Source: Conus ventricosus
Taxonomy: Eukaryota; Mollusca; Gastropoda; Neogastropoda; Conidae
DNA length: 64,000 nucleotides
Assembly (NCBI GenBank): GCA_018398815.1
Contig: CM031595.1
Location: forward strand, 132,167,725 to 132,231,724
Direction of reading: 5' to 3'
Positions 58,383 to 64,000 of this stretch are shown here, piece after piece. The translations under genes and the position numbers were made by a program. Numbering within the stretch: position 1 is the first letter of the stretch; each line of letters starts with the position of its first letter. The notes under the pieces were generated by a model, which did no database searches, was not told the origin of the DNA, and saw only the letters and a list, made by a program, of their open reading frames with translations.

Positions 58383-60200
58383 TCAGGGAAAATTGGGAAA
58401 AAAACAAATTACTCCCAAAGGGCAATACCCGCTTTGTCAAATGGGAAAAAGAATCCCAAAAGGGGGAAGGAACTGGGGGGGGTCATCGAATTTTGAGTTC
58501 AAAGGAATTCAGAAAGTTCAAGGGAAGTTTCAGTCACAATTTGAAGGGACGTTTCCCCCCTAGGGTACAAGCTGTGAACAGGGGGGGGGGGGAATGGACC
58601 CAAAACAATCCAACCCTTGATGGTGGGTAGGTCCCGACTTTCAGGGAGGATGGGGGCAAGCCATACACACCACCCAAAGTCCCTTTGGGGGGATCAGAGC
58701 CATGTAAAGATGGAGGAGACTTTTCCTGTCACGCCCCAATTGTGTGTGCCCCAACTCCAAATTTCAGTGCTTCAAAATGCAGTTTTCAATGTTGGGGTAT
58801 GACTTTTAAAAAAAACTTTTAGTTTTTGATCAAAAATAACACCCACAATTTGGCTTTTTTTTGTGCAATGGGGGACTTATCCAACAATTCGGATCACAAA
58901 AATTTAGAAAATTGGAATGGATCGACAAAATTTTGGAAATTGAAAAATAAAGCCGTTTTCCCGCCCCCCGTAATCTTATGAACCAAAGTTGGAGCAAAAA
59001 TGAACGAGGCTAAGAGGCCCAACAGCGTACAGCGCAATCTCAACAAAAAAGAGAGGACTCAAACCCCGGCTTAGTTTAACAATGTCATTAAATTTTGGGT
59101 GCTGAAGAGAGCAGGGAAAGAATGCTCCCTTGGCACACCCCAAACCCTCCCATGGTGTCAGCAGTGGGGTTGGGGTCACACGCCTGAAATGCCCATCAGC
59201 AGAAAATTTTTAATTTAAACAGGGCAGAGACCAGAAAACCAAGTCTAAAAGAATAAAAGGAAACCGATTTTAAGTGGTGTTATACGCTTTTTCTAGAAAA
59301 AAAGATAGCAAAACCCCAGCGTTTATTTATGAAGGCATTGAGATGGGGCTTTCCAGACGGGTAAAAGATAAAAAACATCAATGTTTTTTGGTACTTCCCG
59401 GGAAATTCTGCACGTTTACTGGGTAAAAGGGCCCCGGTTTTCCCGCTTCCACATCATCGGGATTTACCCTCTTTTCATTTGCTTACAGGGCGTGTTCAAA
59501 CATATGACGAATTTTAAGGGTTGGTAAGGGGCCTTTTAGATTTTGGGATTGGAATACAGGGGTTTCTGCCCCAAAAAGGGGGGAAAACCCCTGTGGTCCC
59601 GATGGTTTAAAATTTTGAAGGGCTGGGGACAGCTTTTGGGGGTTTTCAAAAGCTGATACTGTGAAGTGGTTTTCATCCGGCCCGGAGCGAAAAGTTGAGG
59701 TTTTTCAGATGATTCAGTTCATCGATTGAAAAATTTTAGCTTATGTTTTCTGATGTGAAATTGATAAATTTTTCTCTGAGTTTTTGTTTTTAAAAAACTG
59801 CAGATTTACTTTTGTTGAAGATGAGTTTTTGTTGAATGGTGGAGGCCCCAATTTGGAAAAGTCAAACTTTTTTTTTCGTTTTCAAGGCATCAGCAAGTTT
59901 CAGGGAGTACTGATGGGGTTTGGGGTCCTTCTATTTGATTTTTGATGATGTTCCAGACTTTTTTCTTGGGGGGGTTTGGGGGCACCCCAAGCAAAAATTT
60001 CTCCCAAAACTGACGATTACTGATTTTAAAAGTGGTTTTTGTTTTTTGGGACGATTTTTTATGGGCTTTAGGTTTGGGGTGAAGGTCTTTTAAATACCGC
60101 CTGAGCTTTTTTCGTACTCTGGATTTTTGGGAGTCAGACTAACCAGGGTGTTTAGGGGAGCTGGGGTTATCAAGGCATAGAAACAGGGTTTTTGCGACTT
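58383..60200 (-). pseudogene. Jockey-like non-LTR retrotransposon, RT part
   Basis: Minus frames near 59.10-58.98 kb read QGSILSL, NDIVKLSRG and SLFFVEIALY, a damaged PQGSILSP.LF...INDIVK...SLFVDDFALY RT core in which the FVDD has become FVEI. Near 60.1-59.9 kb: VWNIIKNQIEG and a lysine-rich stretch typical upstream of RT fingers. It continues the linker at 50459-50590 once the LTR element is removed. Frame breaks are very frequent. Confidence 0.7.
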
Positions 60201-60422
60201 TTCAAAAATATGGTTAAGACTCTGCTGGGTCTGGACTTTGAAGAATGTCATTTCCTGGAGTTCCTTTTAAAAAATTTTGCTTTAAAAGATTCCAGCTGAA
60301 GCAAGCACACAACTACCATGAAAGTTCTGCATATCCAATTCAGACATATAAAGTTATTTGTGTAGACTGTGTATATTCTTATCCTTTTTTCTTCTTTATG
60401 CATCCCCCTTTCCTCCCCAAAC

Positions 60423-60478
60423 AGCCCTGATGTGGCCCTTTGCGGTTGGTGGGGGTTTGAAAAATTACTTATTTATCT
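60423..60478 (-). repeat. Short dispersed repeat, copy E (inverted, noisy)
   Basis: GCCCTGATGTGGCCCTTTGC is exact, then the sequence departs by G/T runs where copies B and D have GGCTGGGCTATAAGC. The damage pattern fits base-calling noise in this region. Confidence 0.65.
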
Positions 60479-61317
60479 TTCCCCAAAGGCGAAGTTTTGC
60501 AAATAAGTTATGGCAAGAAAAACCCTGAACACTCAAAAAAAGGAGCTTCTTTAATATATTGCGATGTGGATTTTATCTGGTGGATTCCCCCCTTTTAAAA
60601 AGAAATCTATTCAACAAAAAAAGTTGGGGGAAATTTTTTTTTTCATCAAAATACACTGCCAAACAATTCACAAATTTTCAGACACAGTCGACTGCCAAAA
60701 AAAAAAAAAACATCAAACAAACAAAAAAAATTTAAACGAACATTTTCCAAAGCCTCCTTTTCCCACATGAATTTTTAAAAAAAACTTGAGACAATTCACC
60801 CTTCGCTTGCTGCACTGAGTCCATTAAGTTAAGACGAAGGGGAAAAAAATGAATTCAACCCCAGACTTAAACCCCGAAAAACTTTACACAGATAAAACCA
60901 ATAATCTTGAAAAACCTTGCAAAAGTTAAACATGCATGATTATTGGTTTTGTAAAGTATGGGAATATTCGCATTTTAAAATGTGATTGACCTATGAGAGA
61001 TAAGGGGTGGGGGGGAAGGGGTGATGGCACAAAACACAATGAAAGTTGTAAGTGGTTTAAACCCCAAAAAACCCGCTTTAAGTGGGAAAAAGCCAACGGC
61101 CCCCTTTTCTAAACTGGGACAGATTGTTTCCAAGGGGCAACTTATCATTTTGGCTGGTTTTTCTTTTTTTTTTACAGTAAATTATAAACAAGCGGTACAT
61201 TTGTTCTTTATTGCCAAACAAAAAACAATACCTTAATTAATAACAAAACAATTAATAATGGAAGAGATGGGGATGAGGTATTTGTGATTAATTTTCATTT
61301 TAGCACGTGCCACGCAC

Positions 61318-61480
61318 GCACAACACACACACACACACACACACCACAACCACACACACACACACAAAGGCAGCACACACTCACCACAACAAAAAAATCC
61401 TGATCCTGCCCCAATACCACACGAGTCCCCTCTCTCTCTCTCTCTCTCTCCTCCCTCTCTCCCCTCTCTCCTCTCTCACA
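61318..61480. repeat. (CA)n and (CT)n simple repeats
   Basis: Interrupted CA array to ~61380 and CT array 61431-61478. Confidence 0.9.
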
Positions 61481-62399
61481 GAACACAAAAACGCGAGCGC
61501 ACAGCACACACAACAGGGAGTGTGCATGCAAACTCATACCAAAAAAAAAAAATACACTAAACAACAAACCCCAAACAAAAAATTGAAGGAAAACTGAAAG
61601 AGGTTATGAATCTGGGAAAAAGGGGAGTAATCGGGAAAAAAAAAGTTCTAATCAAAAACTTGAGAAAGAAAGCAATTTGTTCCACAAAGGCACTTTAAAA
61701 AGCTATGTTCCCTGCAGACGATGCTTGAATTAGCAAAAGAAATTTTTAAACCAATGTCATTTTAATTTGTTTCTGTAAAAAAAAATAAAAAGCAAAAAAG
61801 GGTTCAAAAAATTTATAACAAAAATGGCTAAAATCATTAAAAAAAAAAAAAATTTAAAGTTTTATGTCATTCATAGCAGTGACATAGGGTATTCGAGTTC
61901 AAAATAATTTTCCAATCACTAAAACGTCAATTTGCGCAAATACCCAATGAAATGTTAAGTTGTATCTTAAACAGAAAAGCGGGGTTTCCCTTTTGGGTTT
62001 TAGTCAATTTTTTGGTTGTTGTATCCCTAATACAGAACTAGCCTTCATGCAAACCCAAACTTTTACCTAAAGTTGGGAAGAAAAGTCAAGCCTAAAGGGG
62101 TAAAAAGATGGAGAGGGAGGGTTTATAGGCACAAAAGGACATTTCTACTGAAAAAAAACTAAGAAACTAAAGCTGCTCAAAAAACCTTTTTTTCCCTCCT
62201 CCTTCACCCCATCTCTCCTTCGCTTCTTTACGGGGTTGTTTTCTTTTTTATCCTTTGAGGTTTAAACTTTGTAGATTTAGGTAGGAGATGAGCTGAGAGG
62301 GAGAGGTGGAAAGGAGGGACTGGGGGCATATGGATGGGTGGGGGCAGAAAGACCAGACCTCTCACCTCACACACCCCATTCTCCCACACCCCCATTTTC

Positions 62400-62498
62400 C
62401 TAAATCCGCCTTCCTTCTCTGCTCAACTCCTCCTCTGTTAAAGACTGGGCTACCAATTTAATTTTAAAGCCAGGATCTTCATCTTCCTCTTCCTTTAT
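62400..62498 (-). CDS. Unrecognised coding-like exon
   Basis: After a CCATCAG acceptor-like site, 33 codons read IKEEEDEDPGFKIKLVAQSL then TEEELSREGRRI and a stop. Acidic, amphipathic and protein-like, on the SGSM3 strand inside intron 1. Its frame does not fit SGSM3 exon 1 (phase 1 would hit a TGA). I do not recognise the family; it could be a nested gene, a retrocopy, or chance. Confidence 0.25.
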   Translation of the reverse strand: MKEEEDEDPGFKIKLVAQSLTEEELSREGRRI

Positions 62499-63272
62499 CT
62501 GATGGCCACAATGAACATATGTGCTCTTTTGCTTTATGGGTTGAATATAGAAAATCTTGATTGGAAAGAAAAAGACCTAAGAGTGAGAGAATTCAAATGG
62601 CTAACTCAATGTTTAATCATGAAGGCAACTACTTTTCACAGGAAAATGTACCTGATCCCAGCACATCCTTTGAGAGAACCGTGCTCAAATATTTTTTTCT
62701 TAATCAAAACTTGCTATGGCGAGGATGGAGAGGGTGAAAACGACCCAAACATACCTAATCTACCTAAAAGTAAAACTGTTTACACTCTAGGAGCATAGTA
62801 GGCTACCCTTAACTTGAGGTAGTCAAGGGTGACAGCTGACAGCTGTTTTTGGCACTTGAACTCGTTCCAGTGTCTTATCGAGGAGGAACGAAATGACTTC
62901 ACTTGTACAACTGTTTGAGTCACTGAATGTCTTCAGAGGCTGCAGGTTTAAATTTTGGATGTGAAAGGTTACATCACTTTATCGTTCGTTGTTCACATGT
63001 GATGCGATGATCATCATTGATGATGGTGTGCGGGATTTGTTTGTTAACACAAACAGGTGGCAGATTTCAAGATGTTCCTTCCGCAGACAAATATGTGAAT
63101 TATCAGAGGTTGCTGAGTTGCACTTATAAAGCTCTTTCGTTGGTCATATAATTTAACATTATTTTGATTTAGGACAAAAGACAAGTTGATTCGATCCGAC
63201 AGTCTCACATCGTGCGCGACTTCGTGCAATGTGGCAAGCAAACTTCGTCTGCAATATTCCGTTTGTACTCAC

Positions 63273-63342
63273 CCACGGTTGCTTTGCTACTGTATCCATC
63301 AAGACTTCGACTACTCCCGAACATAGCTTTGGCTAATTCCAT
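63273..63342 (-). CDS. SGSM3: SGSM3 exon 1 (start codon)
   Basis: The ATG at 63342 is the only ATG in a frame closed upstream by a TGA and opens MELAKAMFGSSRSLDGYSSK. The exon ends in phase 1 at a strong donor (TGG|GTGAGT). The leftover G joins TC of exon 2 to give valine, so phase agrees with exon 2 across an 18.9-kb intron. This N-terminus is not in the human protein; assignment to SGSM3 rests on phase, strand and the lack of any better start next to exon 2, and would be settled by cDNA. Confidence 0.6.
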
Positions 63343-63848
63343 GTCGGTCTCAAATGCCGGTGCAATATATAGAAGCAAAACGTGTTTAATGTCCACAAAA
63401 CATCAATTAATCCATCACACCTACACCACAAAAACGAATGTAAATGAGGCGCGTAATCAAATTCTTCCGCAGTAGCGAAGAATTTTCTTCTCGTTTTCAA
63501 GAAAATATTTTCAAAAGGTTGATCTGTTATGAAAATCGAACATCACGGTATGTGTGTAAACATCTCAACTGTACAACATATAACCATATTATGTATACAG
63601 CGGTGGAACAATCGATACTTTGGACTTTTTCTTAGGATTTACATTGCGATATGATTTAACGTAACGTGTTCTTGTTTACGTCAACAGGGAGAAGTCATTA
63701 TCCTAAAATGTGAAATGAATATTTCAATTCTAACTGCATTTATTAACATTAAGTATCATTTTAAGAAATATTTACAATCAATGAAGTAACATGAAAATGT
63801 AAAACAAGCACGCCATTGTTTAATTTTTAATTTTTTTTATTTCTGCAG
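63343..63848. other. Upstream region of SGSM3
   Basis: AT-rich, no TATA box, CpG island or other core promoter element that I can support. Expected to contain the SGSM3 5' UTR and promoter. Confidence 0.5.
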
Positions 63849-63850
63849 AA

Positions 63851-64000
63851 ATGGCTGCTCCCTCTCACACAGTTTCCCGTCGAGAGCCACATGTCGGGGC
63901 AATTGACAAATAATATTCCGTGTATTGAGATTTCAAATAAAGATGACTGCTTCAGTTCTTGTAGGAGCCACTGTGTAGTTTCAAACACAGTTTATCAATA
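63851..64000 (+). other. Possible exon of a neighbouring plus-strand gene
   Basis: A strong-looking acceptor (TTTTTTTTATTTCTGCAG) precedes AAATGGCTGCTCCCTC. Two readings: a 20-codon ORF MAAPSHTVSRREPHVGAIDK with AATAAA 30 bp after its stop, or a frame KWLLPLTQFPVES... open to the window end. Not recognised. Confidence 0.25.

Larger units (their letters stand above)
44386..63272 (-). other. SGSM3 intron 1 (18.9 kb, TE cluster)
   Basis: Holds a Penelope-like element in (TA)n, a non-LTR retrotransposon split by a SINE and an LTR retrotransposon, and noisy sequence to ~62.4 kb. From 60.5 to 62.3 kb only A-rich sequence, a (CA)n/(CT)n cluster (61318-61480) and no recognisable gene. 47.8-48.6 kb shows nothing. 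Confidence 0.8.
4531..63342 (-). other. SGSM3: SGSM3 gene (TBC-SH3-RUN Rab GAP), 3' end outside the window
   Basis: Small G protein signalling modulator 3 in other animals is a cytosolic Rab GTPase-activating protein that also binds small GTPases and connexin-type partners. Seventeen exons on the minus strand join in frame to 693 codons with no internal stop; all introns are GT-AG. Order seen: acidic N-terminal segment (about residues 24-36), conserved [13 protein letters not shown] block, [16 protein letters not shown] block, TBC domain (about 170-375) with IEKDLLR (arginine finger R220) and YCQ (Q257), linker with RRKHLAYL and KAKNIKQTEL, SH3 domain (about 540-600), start of RUN domain (about 610-693). 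Human SGSM3 is about 749 residues, so roughly 115 C-terminal residues are missing beyond position 1. Introns 1 and 15 are the largest (18.9 and 17.4 kb) and hold most TEs. Family assignment is from recalled human sequence and is very secure. Confidence 0.95.

Noticed and set aside
62502..62798. 98-codon plus-strand frame
   Set aside because: No recognisable domain, unremarkable composition, and it overlaps the more protein-like minus-strand stretch.

Overview
This is animal nuclear DNA, intron-rich and packed with transposable elements (TEs). The only confidently identified host gene is the orthologue of SGSM3 (RUTBC3/RabGAP-5; TBC-SH3-RUN protein) on the minus strand. Seventeen coding exons, all with GT-AG splice sites and consistent phases, run from the start codon near 63.34 kb to 4.53 kb and encode 693 codons. 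By comparison with the human protein (recalled, not searched) the last ~115 residues of the RUN domain lie beyond the low-coordinate edge. Repeat content (DIRS, Penelope-like, Jockey-like, tRNA-derived SINEs, many CA/GT arrays) suggests a lophotrochozoan, probably a gastropod mollusc; this is inference.

Layout. 1-4.5 kb: intron with a degenerate ~90-bp tandem array and a 48-bp minisatellite. 4.5-6.3 kb: RUN-domain exons 17 and 16. 6.3-23.6 kb: intron 15, 17.4 kb, holding microsatellites, a TTAA-flanked MITE inserted in a 60-bp satellite, a decayed DIRS-like element broken by a piggyBac-like element, a long tRNA-headed SINE, and a 1.1-kb TA-flanked inverted-repeat element. 23.6-44.4 kb: exons 15 to 2 (RUN start, SH3, TBC, N-terminus) separated by short to medium introns. 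44.4-63.3 kb: intron 1, 18.9 kb.

Intron 1 is the most interesting part. At 44.6-47.8 kb a young Penelope-like element carries RT and GIY-YIG endonuclease domains and a hammerhead-ribozyme-like motif; it sits head-to-head with an identical truncated inverted copy, inside (TA)n. At 48.7-60.2 kb a Jockey-like non-LTR element has been split twice: by a ~0.86-kb tRNA-headed SINE (14-bp target duplication) and by a ~7.8-kb LTR retrotransposon with ~2.07-kb LTRs, a proline-tRNA-like primer site and a 5-bp target duplication. About 51-62 kb looks like a noisy consensus, with homopolymer gains and losses, so reading frames there cannot be trusted.

SGSM3 in other animals is a Rab GTPase-activating protein. 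Here the TBC arginine-finger and glutamine-finger motifs, the SH3 domain and the start of the RUN domain are intact, so the gene looks functional. Everything else recognised is repeat-derived, apart from three weak coding-like stretches (24.3, 62.4 and 63.85 kb) reported with low confidence.
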